A DNA stretch of 64,000 nt from Hemicordylus capensis (lineage: Eukaryota; Chordata; Lepidosauria; Squamata; Cordylidae). The position numbers were made by a program, and so were the translations under genes. This document shows, in pieces, positions 50,671-61,104 of the stretch. Where the stretch lies: positions 9,367,982 through 9,431,981 of the forward strand of contig NC_069671.1 in assembly GCF_027244095.1 (NCBI RefSeq), read 5' to 3'. The notes under the pieces are model-generated. The model was not told the DNA's origin, did not search any database, and saw only the letters and a program-made list of their open reading frames with translations. Positions within the stretch are counted from its first letter, which is position 1; each line of letters opens with the position of its first letter.

Positions 50671-50900
50671 GTAACATAGGAAACATCCATCTACGGAGAC
50701 AGACCATTGGTCCATTTAGCGCAGGGTTTTCTGCACCTGGAACCCTCTGTATGCAAGGCAGATGCTCTACCACTGAGCTACAGCCCTATCCCCAAGACAG
50801 GAGTCTCTCCTAAACCAGCTGGATATGCTGGGGATTGAACCTGGGACCTTCTGTATACAAAGCAGATGTTCTACCACTGAGCTACAGCCCCATCTTCAAT
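50671..50900 (-). mobile_element. tRNA-headed SINE, tandem dimer
   Basis: Two A boxes on the minus strand (core TAGCTCAGTGG) lie exactly 104 bp apart, at 50770-50780 and 50874-50884, each with its B box. A CR1-like tail fragment (GTAACATAGGAAACATCCAT) stands at the left. So two head-plus-body units share one tail. Confidence 0.85.
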
Positions 50901-50945
50901 ACAGGAGTCTTTTCCAGTTCTAGCTAGAGTTGATGGGGATTGGAC

Positions 50946-51300
50946 TAGGGATCTGTGAACTGGCTCAAGGTTGATGGTTCGCCCTTGAGCCAAACAGCGG
51001 AGAGGAGAGCTGGTCTTGTGGTAGCAAGCATGACTTGTCCCCATAGCTAAGCAGGGTCCACCCTGGTTGCATATGAATGGGAGACTAGAAGTGTGAGCAC
51101 TGTAAGAGATTCCCCTCAGGGCATGGAGCCACTCTGGGAAGAGCAGAAGGTTTCTGGCTTCTCCAAGATAGGGCTGAGAGAGATTCCTGCCTGCAACCTT
51201 GGAGAAGCTGAGGTTCAACTTTGAGCCGAACCCCCTGAGCTGGCTCAGAGGTTCTAGAATTCAATTAAAGGGGGTGACCTTACTGCCCAGTGTGGCAGCC
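50946..51300. mobile_element. hAT-like MITE of the AACCGG family with nested SINE
   Basis: TAGGGATCTGTGAACTGGCT and CCTTGAGCCAAACAG on the left, AGGTTCAACTTTGAGCCGAA and GAGCTGGCTCAGAGG on the right of a SINE at 51002-51208. The right end is not clear. Confidence 0.55.
51002..51208 (+). mobile_element. 5S-headed SINE, tail lost
   Basis: GAGGAGAGCTGGTCTTGTGG, ATAGCTAAGCAGGGTCCACC, then AACCTTGGAGAAGCTGAGG. It ends before the CR1-like tail. Confidence 0.9.
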
Positions 51301-51310
51301 TCTGGGGTGT

Positions 51311-51958
51311 TGTCATGGCTCAGACTTCTGAGTCAGAAGAGTCAGAGGAGGAACAGGAGGACTCGGTTGGGAGTGCAGGCTCAGAGGCACAGCAGCAGGA
51401 TTTGGCTGGGAGAACAGACTCTGGAGCTGAGGAATCGGAACAGCTGGCAGACATGAGGGCTGAAAAGGCTGATCAGGGGGAAGCTGGAATTTCACCTGTG
51501 TTAAGAAGGCGTCTCAAGAGAAAGGCTCAGTGGGAGACACACAGGTGCAAGATCTCACAGGAGAGGAAATAGAAGCCTGATTGGCTGCCGGTTATCTTGA
51601 GCCCTATATTAAGCAGACTGTTCTTGGCACTGATTACTGTCAGCAACTTTGCCTTTTTTCGCAGACAATGTCCTCATATTTGTATTTTCTCAATCTTCCC
51701 TGTTTCAGCCTGTCCTTGTTCTGTTCTCCCTTGCTCCATTATTTCAGTTAATTCTCTGTTATTGTAGAGGGGGGTACCTAGTTTAGTTTCAAGGGACTTT
51801 CTTTTGGTTATAATACTTTATCTTGAAAGTCATTCTTCGCTTTCATTTGTGCAGCTAAGCTGCTTCGCTTATCTACAGAACTTTATTTTGACTTGCACAA
51901 ATAGAGCTGAAGGGATCGTAAATCCTGTCGGGTCAGCCATGCCAACAGATTTACAACA
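51311..51958 (+). mobile_element. Solo LTR of an LTR retrotransposon, fossil
   Basis: 648 bp starting TGTCATGG and ending TTACAACA, flanked by a perfect 5-bp duplication GGTGT (51306-51310 and 51959-51963). A TATA-like CCCTATATTAAG lies in the middle. No internal gag-pol is attached, so it looks like an LTR-LTR recombination product. Probably Ty3/Gypsy-like from end sequence and 5-bp duplication, but unproven. An acidic open frame begins at the fourth base and is shared with the other copy at 58627. Confidence 0.8.
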
Positions 51959-52139
51959 GGTGTGCTGCCATGGCTGCAGAAGCATCTCCAATGATCTCCG
52001 CTCCCCCCGCCACCCCTGGTCTTCTTCATGCTGGTTTGGCCTGTTTACAGGCCTTTCTGGCCCTCGGCCTGCATGTGTTGGCCATTTTGAATGCCGCTGT
52101 GCATACGCACTGGCCATTTGCATGCCTGGGTTGTGACTA

Positions 52140-52268
52140 TGGCTATGGTCCCATCCCCAATACTGGAGTTTCTCCCATCCCTACCTGGAGATGCTGCCAG
52201 GGATTGAACTTGGGACCTTCCACATGCAAAGCAGATGTTCTGCCACTGAGCTATGGCTCCATCCCCAG
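52140..52268 (-). mobile_element. tRNA-headed SINE, head units
   Basis: One complete head and body (CTCCCATCCCTACCTGGAGA, CACATGCAAAGCAGATGTTC, GCCACTGAGCTATGGC), preceded by the end of another unit (CTATGGTCCCATCCCC), so again a remnant of a tandem. Confidence 0.8.
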
Positions 52269-52354
52269 CTTCTAATTCCTACTTTGGTTCTTCAGACCTG
52301 GAAGCATCATGAGATGCACAGCTGTGGTGGGATTGCAACCCAGGGGCTGAACTT

Positions 52355-52535
52355 TATCATGTATTATTTATTTATAATATTTATATACTACTTGATCTAT
52401 TTCTCTCTAGGCGGTGTACATAATCCAAGTTACAACAATTAAAACCCTTTCACAGAATAAAAACAATTAGAAACTCTCTGCTTAGCAAAGGGGACAATTC
52501 ATGCTTGCTCCCACAAGACCAGCTTTCTTCCCTTA
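52355..52535 (-). mobile_element. L2 tail and 5S SINE head scrap
   Basis: 52355-52475: TTTATATACTACTTGATCTA, TCTAGGCGGTGTACATAATC, a reversed L2 tail. 52476-52535: CTTAGCAAAGGGGACAATTC to ACAAGACCAGCTTTCTTCCC, a 5S-type head. Confidence 0.7.
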
Positions 52536-53689
52536 GAAGTAGAATCAGTGACTTCTATGAATGCCCAAACCTCAACAGGATGAATATCCAAAGATCACAA
52601 TCAAATGGCAAAAGTTGTGGCTTTTCTATTCCAACTGAAGATGGTGCAAGATGGGTTTCTAAGTCAACACAGGTTCTTTGCACAATGGAGATTGCTTTAT
52701 ATGGAGGCCATGAAGATAGTGTCTAATGCTGATGTTTGTTTTCTTGTTCAGATGGTCTTGGTTCCCACTGCCTGGAAACGATGAGCCAAATCATCTGTCA
52801 AAAAGTGTCTTTCCTTAATTGACCTTCCTGATCTGGATTCTTGCCCATTTTCCATGTTGGGAGGACTGTAAAAATGGATCTGGCTCCAGTGTGCATCTCC
52901 ACAGCTGTCCAGATTAATACAGAAGGGAAGCAGGGATACTTCTAGAAGGAGATATTGTAAGTGACATGCCAAAATATGGAGGAAAAACACATACATAGGT
53001 TGCATATCTGGGTAAATCAAAGTCATACCGACCATTCCAACAACCACATCTTAATTCTTAAAAATGGAAGAGTTGCCTACAGGATCAGATCAAAAAGTCA
53101 TCTGGTCCAACATCTATTTCCCAAAGCAATGATACCTCTGGAAAGTGCACAACCAGAACGGAAACAACAGCTCTGTAAATTATTCTGATTGAGTATTTCA
53201 ACTTCCATCACCTGGTTTCGGGAATTTCAATACCATTCAATCTTACTTTTCAGAAAAAGTGACTGAAAAGATGCTTGCTTTGTTCATAACTGTGTGGCAA
53301 GTTGTTGTTGCCTGGATCCGGTTTCCCTGCAATAATGTTCATCTTCATACATATGAAAAGCTCAGAGTATATTTTGGTTTTTTCTGGCTGATTTAAAGTG
53401 ACACATAAAAGAATATTGAGATACACAGCACCAGGCAGCTGAGGGGTATCTATGGATTTTCCTGAGTTTCCAGGATAAAAGAAATGTAGATACATTACTT
53501 CTAGGTGTTTGTCTCTGAGATCCTGACATGATATCTTCTTTCCAACTTATGACAACACTGGGAGTCTTCCTCATCCAGCAGCTCTGAACCTGAGTAGCCC
53601 AGATCTGCTACCCAGGTTAAAACTGAGGTAGGACAAGAAGAATCCTACCTTTTCGTTTTGATTGTCTGCATGACCAGCACAGTTTTACT
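52536..53689. other. Unique sequence, nothing recognised
   Basis: About 1,150 bp of AT-leaning DNA, with no repeat family or gene recognised. Confidence 0.45.
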
Positions 53690-54206
53690 TCTGCCCATGG
53701 AGCCAGCAGGCCGGCTGAGCATAGAGTCCTGTGGCTTGCAGGGCCAGGCAGAGTGGAGCTGTGGCAGTATTGAGGAGGACTGCCTCTCCGCTGCTCACAC
53801 AATGCATTGTGGGATGGCTGGAGGCCCCAGTTCCTGATTTCAGCTCAGGGCTGCTGCAGCATTCATCTGGGTGTGTGAGCTACAGAATAAAAAAAGTTGC
53901 TCTGATTGTCTGGGGAAAGAGGAAAAGAGCCAGTGTGGTATAATGGTTAGAGTTCTGGACTAGGGCTGGGTAGACCCGAGCTCAAATCCCCATTCAGCCA
54001 TGAGATTTGCTGGGTGACTCTGGGCCAGTCACTCTCTGTTAGCCTAACCTACTTCACAGGGTTGTTGTGAGGAGAAACTTAAGTATGTAGTACACTGCTC
54101 TGGGCTCCTTGTAGGAAGAGCGGGATATAAAATGTTTCTAAAAAACACAAAGGTAGGATCCTGTCTTCTCTCCAGTCCGCCCCCATTTGGTCATGAGAAC
54201 AGCCTC
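53690..54206. mobile_element. GAGGC-ended MITE split by a SINE
   Basis: The core ACAATGCATTGTGGGATGGC and TGGAGGCCCCAGTTCCTGAT matches the 10765 and 30323 copies; right end CCATTTGGTCATGAGAACAGCCTC. The left end is uncertain and may start near 53600. The SINE at 53927-54146 is nested. Confidence 0.65.
53927..54146 (+). mobile_element. L2-tailed tRNA-derived SINE, full length
   Basis: Head GAGCCAGTGTGGTATAATGG with TGGTTAGAG (A box) and GAGCTCAAATCCCC (B box); body CTGGGCCAGTCACTCTCTGT, GCCTAACCTACTTCACAGGG; tail TACACTGCTCTGGGCTCCTT and AGAGCGGGATATAAAATG, which parallels the L2 end AAACCGCCTTGGGG...AGGCGGTATAAAAATG. Confidence 0.9.
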
Positions 54207-55655
54207 TAGATCTCTCCATCCTCCTTTTCAGCCTCTGGATTCTTGCTTGTTTTCTCCCTGTCAGTATGAGATGGCCAGCTCATTTGCCTCATAAGCATGA
54301 GATCCAGGAGTTTTGCTCTCGTTGCATTAAACATGATGTAATCAAAAGGAGGCTACTTTGCATTCATTCCATGTTTGACCCTGCTTTCCAAAAAAAACCC
54401 ACAGAAAAAGTGGGATCTTTGGAAGCCTGTGTCTAGCCGCTGTTTTTTTCTGAAAGCTAACATCTTTGATTGCAATAACAGTGCAATTTGCCTCCAACCA
54501 CCCTGTGCTACAAATTGGGCACATCAATATGTGATAATATTTTGAAGGTCACACATCTCAATACCATTCAGGGCTTCTGTACGGTGTGCCAATGGATTTA
54601 ATCTGAGAGATTATCAGCAAACACAGGGAATGTCATAGGGAATCCTCAGGTCTAAACTACATTTTCCACCATCCTTTCATCGTTTAAATCCATATATTTC
54701 ATGCTCCCCACTTGTCTAACATGAGTGAAAGGAGATTTCAGGGCAGCCCTTTCCAGTATCTGTTATGATGCTTCTAAAGCTCTTCTCATGCACATTGACC
54801 CACAGATTCTATCCACTCTCACAGGCACATATTGGACACAGCTTCTTGGTCGCAACCTCACTTCTAATGAAGCACAAGGCTTTGGGAGCTATCTGATTTG
54901 ATTGTGATCTGGTTGGACGCTGGTACAGATTTCCAAGTCATGGAAAGATGCTTGCTTCTTTCTGAGGAGGATAAAGGATACAGACCTACAATTTAAAAGT
55001 ACTTTTTTACTTGGAGAATACCATTGCTATAGTGGAGGAGAAAGCTATATAAAGGTTGCCCAAAAAGCTACTGAGGAAGATCAAGAGGCTCAAAATGTGT
55101 ATGGCTGGCATAAAGGAACAACTTTGAATACACACTCTTCAGAGGAATTCCAACAATAAGAGCACAGACTTTTGGCAAGCTCCAATACGTACAATTGTAG
55201 TGCACTTTTTTACTTACATGTTGTCGGAATGGCAGTATAATTATTTTTATGGAACTTCATTTAATTAGTGTGTTTATTATTGTGACTCCATATGTTTGCA
55301 GTTTACATAGTGAAAATAAAATTGTGGTTTCTATGTTCATAACAGATCAGGATCTATAGAATATTAGATGTGGTGGGTGGGTTGCTTTTCTCATTTCTGT
55401 TGGTTTTTTTACCCACTACATAGGATCTGAACCAACGGTTTGAAGTTGGGATGTTGTTGTTGTTTTGGCCCAACTGTGGTCTCACATGATGCCTGAACCT
55501 GCAATAGTTGTTTAATTTCAGCATCTTTCGGTAGCTCTGTCCTCCTAGTAAGCTAAGGAGAAGGGGTGAGACCGGAGCAATCTACAATGCAGTGGAAGAA
55601 ACTGTAGCTGAGGCAGATATAGAAACTTCCCCCTACCCTGCCAAGCTCTCTAACA
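54207..55655. other. Unique sequence, nothing recognised
   Basis: About 1,450 bp, the longest stretch in the window without a transposon I can name. No coding motif; AT-rich in the second half. Confidence 0.45.
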
Positions 55656-55659
55656 GGAC

Positions 55660-55950
55660 CATAGGAACACAGGAAGTTGTCCTATACGGAGTCAGACCAT
55701 TGGTCCATCTCACTCAGCTTTGTCTACACAGACTAGCAGTGGCTTCTCCAAGGATGCAGGCAGGAGTCTCTCTCAGCCCTATCTTGGAGATGCTGCCAGG
55801 GAGGGAACATGGAACCTTCAGCACGCAAGCATGAAGGTGCTAAAGAGATTTTCTTACAGTGCTCACACATGCAGTTTCCCATTCAAATGCAAACCAGGGC
55901 AGATCCCTATTAGCAAAGGGGACAATTCATGCTTGCTACCAAAAGACCTG
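55660..55950 (-). mobile_element. 5S-headed, CR1-tailed SINE, cut at its head
   Basis: CCATAGGAACACAGGAAGTT to CATGCTTGCTACCAAAAGACC, where the multi-hairpin element begins. The last 10-15 bases of the head are missing. Confidence 0.88.
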
Positions 55951-56449
55951 GAGGCAGTTCCCACAAGCAGTGGGAACTGCTGAGATGAGGTTAGTGAGGA
56001 GAGCGGGCTTAGCACACTCTCCTCGCAGACGACCCGTCAGTCGGCCATGGGTGGCCGAACCAGCCGCCCACACAACTGCTGGCTCCATTACAGAGCCAGT
56101 GGGGGCAGTGGAGTTTGGGGGCCACACGCCCCCTGGAAGCGCCAGTATGCCCTTCGCGAGTGCACATGCTGGAGAGACCCCCCAAGCCAGGAGGCTGCAT
56201 TTAGCCTCCTTGTCAGTGGTCTCCTCATGAGTTGCTGCGGTGAAGAGCCGCGGCGTGGCAACTCATGATAAAAAAAGCCAGGTTAGCAGAGCGTTCGCTC
56301 GGCTAACCGCAGCTAAGGGGAGGGGTATTCAAGCGGGTGAGCCGCTTGAGAACCACCAGGCTCGGCTGCGAGCCCGGTGGTTCTCATGGGCATACCAAAC
56401 TGGGCTAGGCTCTCTTAGCCCAATTTGGTATGACCGTGAGAAGAGCCTC
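55951..56449. mobile_element. Multi-hairpin foldback element, copy 2, reversed
   Basis: 499 bp with ends GAGGCAGTTCCCAC and GTGAGAAGAGCCTC. Stem-loops in the opposite order to copy 1: an 11-bp perfect stem 55954-55964/55970-55980, an 8-bp GAGGAGAG stem, a TGGCTC stem, a 10-bp CATGAGTTGC stem, a GGTTAGC/GCTAACC stem, a 17-bp (one mismatch) GAGAACCACC stem, and a 19-bp CATACCAAAC stem with few mismatches. Arms differ in sequence from copy 1 yet pairing is kept. No coding capacity. Confidence 0.88.
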
Positions 56450-57922
56450 CAGATCTCTTCCACTTTACCTTTTAAATTGTTTGGGCTCTTCCTTAAAAAC
56501 AACAAAAAGCCGTTTTGTATTATTATTATTTTTTAAGAACATTAATTTTTGAGTGTTTTGATATGATATTATACATATGCAGAACATTTGCTGGGCCATA
56601 TTTGAAAGAAGATCCCCCCACCCCCCAAAAATAAACGCTGTTCTGAAGACTGAAGAATATATTGTTCATTTAAAGAAAAGCCCCAAGACATGAAGTTAAT
56701 GTCTTTGAACACAGACTGTTTTCTGATGAGTGTTTTATGATAGCTGGATTGATTAGTGAATGTTCCCTAAAAAAATCAAACAAAGCCTGTGCTTTGTAAA
56801 GCAAGTTTTGTTTTATTTTTAAGTACAATTTTTGTGTGTGGATTTTCTCAGTCTCTCTTAGAGTCATACATGATATTCTGGCAGATGTTCCATGCTCTTA
56901 ATTGCCAAGAGATCTTTGTTCCAGTACTGATGAAGGGCCTACTGAGAATGTTTTGTTACAAAGAATAATCCATCAAATCATGGGGTGATGCTGTGGAAGT
57001 GAATGATATATGTGCCCATGTATACATATGTGCACATCCTCCTCTCTCCAATAATTTCAAAAGATTTTTAAAACAAAACTGCTCTAGGGGTTAGGTGGAA
57101 AGGTTGGTGACATCACTGGTATTAGCCAATAGGCCTTCAAACAATTGTAACCCAGTCAAAAGACAAAGTGGCTTTTCGATGAAAACTACAGAGCTGGTCA
57201 GGAATTATACATATATTTTTAAACCTGTCCTTCCTCCAAGAATCCAGGGCAGCAGACGTAGCTACTTGCTCCATTCCTTTTGTTCCTTTCCACCTCCTCC
57301 AGTTGTAAGGGCTCCATGGCTTATCTCCTTGCTCAAGCAAGGAGAGAAGCCTTAAAACCTTTTACTGCTGTGTAAGCTGGCAAAAAGTAAAAAAAGAAAG
57401 ATGAGCTGGGGGCATGTTAATGTATTGAACACAGGCCCTCTCTGACTAATTAACTGGACTGCATTTACTCAGAAACTTAAAAGTATAGTTGTACGTCAGA
57501 GATCAGTTCCAGCAGCGGTGGTGGGTGGGATTGTTTAGAAGTAAAATAGATGCCTGTGCATTTTACAGGCTTCATAACAAGGCAATTATTTTTATCATCA
57601 AAGGCAAGCGACAATGCAAAGGTCATGCAGAAATCTGCATATTGTAAATGAGTGTCTAGAAAACAATTTGCCATAGACAATTCAAGCGAGCCAAATTAGC
57701 CTTTTGCCCTTGAAATAAGTGGGGAAAATGTTATTCTTTAATTAATTAGCTGACATGGTTGGCTATTATTAAAATAATAATAATACTAGAATGAATAGGA
57801 AAATGAGTGACTTTTTAAAAAAACACCACTTCACCTAAGAATATTAATGCAACCTGTAAAATTTTCCATAGATTTTGTTCTCGCAAAAACCCTGGAATGT
57901 AAGTGAGACTAGGGTCTGAAGC
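56450..57922. other. Unique sequence, candidate conserved non-coding DNA
   Basis: About 1.5 kb without recognised transposons. 57540-57740 (ACAAGGCAATTATTTTTATC, AGAAATCTGCATATTGTAAA, TAATTAATTAGCTGACATGG) strongly resembles conserved enhancer-type DNA in texture. No gene found. Confidence 0.35.
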
Positions 57923-58012
57923 AGACCTGCTCAGCTTTGGCCCTCCTGCAGATGTTGGCCTACAACTCCCATAATCCCTGGCTATTGGACACTGTGGCTG
58001 GGGATTATGAGA
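57923..58012. mobile_element. hAT-like palindromic MITE remnant
   Basis: AGACCTGCTCAGCTTTGGCC, CTACAACTCCCATAATCCCT and GGGGATTATGAGAG: the family of 17931, missing its right end. Confidence 0.7.
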
Positions 58013-58468
58013 GTCTGAAGGCAGCCATCTTGCTGAAGCTTAGCAGCTATGGATCTGATCAGAATCTGGATGAGAAAGCCTAGAAGGAACCATGGATTCT
58101 ATACAAGGGCTGGTCACATGATCAAAACCAGGGAAGGATAACCATCCTATTGAGCTACATGAGTCTTAATTGACAAATTAAGGAGCTAAATTAAAATAAT
58201 TCCATTCCTACCTATTGCATTCCACATCAATGGCATTTTCTGCATCCATGGAGCCACAGATCCCCAAAACTGGCCCCTTCTGCAGATCAGCAGGGAATTC
58301 TGAATTGTTCCAGAAGGTGAACAGCAAACCTGAAGCAAAGTCATTGTATAGCAGGTGGCTGGTTATTGAACACATTGATTCAACTTTTATACCGCCCAAA
58401 CCTTCATCTCTGGGCACTTTTGCCATTGCAAGTAGGATACATGCATTCAGAAAAATTATTTCTTCTTG
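58013..58468. other. Unique sequence with an L2 tail scrap
   Basis: Mostly unassigned. 58376-58430 (TTTTATACCGCCCAAACCTT, CTCTGGGCACTTTTGCCATT) looks like a reversed L2 terminal stem. Confidence 0.45.
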
Positions 58469-58592
58469 GGAGGAAAGCTGGTCTTGTGGTAGCAAGCATG
58501 ACTTGTCCCCTTAGCTAAGCAGGGTCTGCCCTGGTTGCATTTGAAAGGGAGACTCAGTATATGGCAGCTTCTTGTGTTCCTATGTCCCTATG
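58469..58592 (+). mobile_element. Minimal 5S-headed SINE, head joined to tail
   Basis: The head GGAGGAAAGCTGGTCTTGTG and TTAGCTAAGCAGGGTCTGCC runs to GGGAGACT and continues directly as CAGTATATGGCAGCTTC, skipping about 170 bp of body. The join sits on a shared GACT, consistent with a microhomology or template-jump deletion. About 125 bp in all. Confidence 0.85.
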
Positions 58593-58626
58593 TTCTTCTT
58601 GGCAGCCAGATTGATTCTCAAGAATG

Positions 58627-59271
58627 TGTTGTGAACTGCTATCCCGGCTATCCCTACAGGATTTACAACCCCCAGAGAGAGAGTAAACAGAAAGCAGCAA
58701 TGAAACTGGATGAAGGAAAAATAAAAGGCTTGCAAAGAAAACAGTAAATGAATTAAGTCCCCTGAACTGAAACTAGATACCCCCTTCTAACAATAACTGA
58801 GTAATAAGTGAAAGAAAAGACAGAACAAGGAATGAAAGAAGCAAAGGACACAGAACAAGGAATTAAGGGAACAATACAGACAAGACAAACTGGAGCACGG
58901 AAAAGATATAATGCCAAGAGCACAGTATCTGCTGCCAGCAAAGTTGCAAACAGCAACTGAGCCATGAGAGACTGTTGAATATATATGACTCAACAGAACC
59001 TGGAACCAATCAGGCTTCCCTGAGTCAGCAGTTTGGCTTTCTTCCCTGTTATCTCCTGCACCTGAGTGAGTCCCTCTGAGCCTGCCTCTTGATACTTTGT
59101 CTCACTATAGGTGGAATCCCAGGCTCTTCCACATCAGAATTCAAGTCTGGCAGCTGCTGAGAATCCTCAGGTCCCGAGTCTGGTTTCTCTGCCAAATCTT
59201 GCTGCTGTGGCTCACTAGAAGGTGAGTCTTCCTGCTCTGAGTCTTCTGATTCCAAAGTCTGAGCCATGACA
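58627..59271 (-). mobile_element. Solo LTR of the same LTR family, fossil
   Basis: 645 bp on the minus strand from TGTCATGG to CACAACA, flanked by GAATG and GAAGG (4 of 5). Same length class and block order as the copy at 51311, including the TATATATT promoter-like patch and the acidic frame near its start. More worn flanks suggest it is somewhat older. No internal region. Confidence 0.8.
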
Positions 59272-59663
59272 GAAGGGTGCAGTTGCACTGATTTTTGTAA
59301 CAAAGCTAATTTATAGGGTTTTGTCACAATGTTATCTTTCCTCTGCAACTGTGAATGTAAAAAAATAAAATAAGGAAGTGGATGTATTCTCCCAATCTTG
59401 GAGATCTTGTTTAAAGAGTTGACCAGGATTGCTGAGCAAATCTGTGTTCTCACAACCAGCTCCATCGGTCTCAGCAGTTCTGGTTAACTCTTTGACCAGA
59501 ACTGAATGGGGGCTGGTTCAAATGACACATAGAATCTCTGTTAGGGTCGGACTCCACATGACATCTTGAGACTCAGCAATATGTGCTTCCTTTTCTCATC
59601 CCTTCATGACTGTCTACTTCCTATCTAGGTAGAAACACATTGAGATTGGCTATGTGGTCCAAA
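59272..59663. other. Unique sequence, nothing recognised
   Basis: About 390 bp with no repeat identified. Confidence 0.45.
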
Positions 59664-59670
59664 CCCTCCA

Positions 59671-59907
59671 GTCTTAGCAATAGCAATAGCACTTACATTT
59701 ATATACCGCTCTATAGCCGGAGCTCTCTAAGCGGTTTACAATGATTTAGCATATTGCCCCCAACATTCTGGGTACTCATTTTACCGACCTCGGAAGGATG
59801 GAAGGCTGAGTCAACCTTGAGCCCCTGGTCAGGATGGAACTTGTAACCTTCTGGTTACAGGGCAGCAGGTTTTTTTTTTTTTTTACCACTGCGCCACCAG
59901 GGGCTCT
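59671..59907 (-). mobile_element. Sauria-type SINE with BovB-like tail
   Basis: The minus strand reads AGAGCCCCTGGTGGCGCAGT (tRNA-like head with A box), ACCAGAAGGTTACAAGTTCC (B box), then the GACTCAGCCTTCCATCCTTC body and the tail GTAAACCGCTTAGAGAGC...GCGGTATATAAATGTAAGTG ending in GCTATT repeats. This is the squamate Sauria SINE layout, whose tail is shared with BovB LINEs. A T-run interrupts the head. Good taxonomic marker. Confidence 0.92.
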
Positions 59908-60005
59908 TACCATATTCTAATCTACTTGCTTCAGATAATCCAAGATCTGTAACTCACTTCAAACTTTGGATACAGATCTTGGCTTTTTTAAAGTAAGTAG
60001 CCTAC

Positions 60006-60112
60006 AGTAACAGGAGATGGCAATGGTCAACCCCTCCTGTATTCTACCAAGAAAACCACATGGCTCTGTGGTCGCCAGGAGTCAACACTGACTCGACGGC
60101 ACAACCAACCAA
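60006..60112 (+). mobile_element. RTE-tailed SINE, 3' half
   Basis: GGAGATGGCAATGGTCAACC, CTGTGGTCGCCAGGAGTCAA, CTGACTCGACGGCACAACCA with an AACC tail. 5' truncated. Confidence 0.88.
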
Positions 60113-60282
60113 CCAGGCGACAATAAACAGAGATCAGGATTGCCGTGATTGCGAGAATGCAGCCTCCATTAGCTATCCAAAATACACATTGTTCACAAAT
60201 AGTGAACATTATGGTGGCCTGAGAAGAACCGCAGCTTCAGGGTAGGGTAATCCCTGCTTAGCCACTTGTTTTGCCCAAGATG

Positions 60283-60580
60283 GACCATAGCTCAGTGGTA
60301 GAGCATCTGCTTTGGATGCAGAAGGTCCTAGGTTCAGTCCCTGGCATCTCCAAGTATGGCAGGGAGAGACTGCTGTACTGGGAATGGGGCATAGCTCAGT
60401 GGATAGAGCATCTGCTTTGGATGCAGAAGGTCCTAGGTTCAGTCCCTGGCATCTCCAAGTATGGCAGGGAGAGACTGCTGTATTGGGAATGGGGCATAGC
60501 TCAGTGGATAGAGCATCTGCTTTGGATGCAGAAGGTACCAGGTTCAATCCCTGGTAGCATCTCCAGGTAGGGCTGGGAAA
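60283..60580 (+). mobile_element. tRNA-headed SINE, tandem trimer
   Basis: A boxes (TAGCTCAGTGG) at 60288, 60392 and 60497, spacing 104 and 105, each followed by GAGCATCTGCTTTGGATGCA, a B box GGTTCA(G/A)TCCC and, for the first two, TATGGCAGGGAGAGACTGCT. The first two units are almost identical. The anticodon-like loop TTTGGAT would read TGG. Only one worn tail follows. Confidence 0.92.
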
Positions 60581-60746
60581 GACCCATAGCAGAAACCCTG
60601 GTGAGCTTCTACTAGTCATTGTAGTGGGTGGTAAACTCCATCTAAGGCTAAATACTGATAGTCAGAAAGTACTGTAAGGGAGAGTCGAAAAGAACTTTGA
60701 AGAGAGAGTTCAGGAGGACATGAAACCATTAAGGGTTAGTTCAGAC

Positions 60747-60930
60747 CAGGGGTTCCCAACCTGTGGTTTTCCAGATGCTGCAGAACTACAGCTCCCAGCC
60801 ACTACATATTGTACCCAGGGATGATGGGAGCTGTAGTCCAGCAACATCTAGACGACGACAGATTGGAAACCCCTGGTGTAGCCGATACTGATCTGACTTG
60901 GTATAAAGGTAGCTTCCTATGTAAGTATGT
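60747..60930. mobile_element. hAT-like palindromic MITE and SINE tail
   Basis: 60747-60875: ends CAGGGGTTCCCAACC and GGAAACCCCTG, halves pairing at ACTACAGCTCCCAGCC and GGGAGCTGTAGTCCAGCA. 60876-60930: CTGATCTGACTTGGTATAAA and GGTAGCTTCCTATG, a CR1-like SINE tail that the MITE seems to have split from the trimer. Confidence 0.8.
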
Positions 60931-61104
60931 TGATGCAAATAGACATGGGAATGGGAGACCAATCTGCAAATGGCCTGGCACAATGTCCCATTGTTACAGA
61001 TTGTGCTCATCCACACCCCTCACCTGCCTTGGAAGTTAGAAATTGGGGGGCGGATGCCAGCACCCAGACTGGATTTGGTCCCAGGGACTGCTTTGTTTCT
61101 GAGG

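Noticed and set aside
51314-51571. Acidic 85-codon frame as a host gene
   Set aside because: It lies entirely inside a solo LTR and recurs in the second LTR copy, so it belongs to the fossil element.
60283-60580. Possible cluster of true tRNA genes
   Set aside because: A and B boxes are good, but the acceptor stem does not pair and each head runs into SINE body sequence.
60209-60619. 136-codon minus-strand frame and 81-99 codon plus-strand frames with internal repeats
   Set aside because: They are the tandem tRNA-headed SINE units translated; the protein repeats mirror the 104-bp period.
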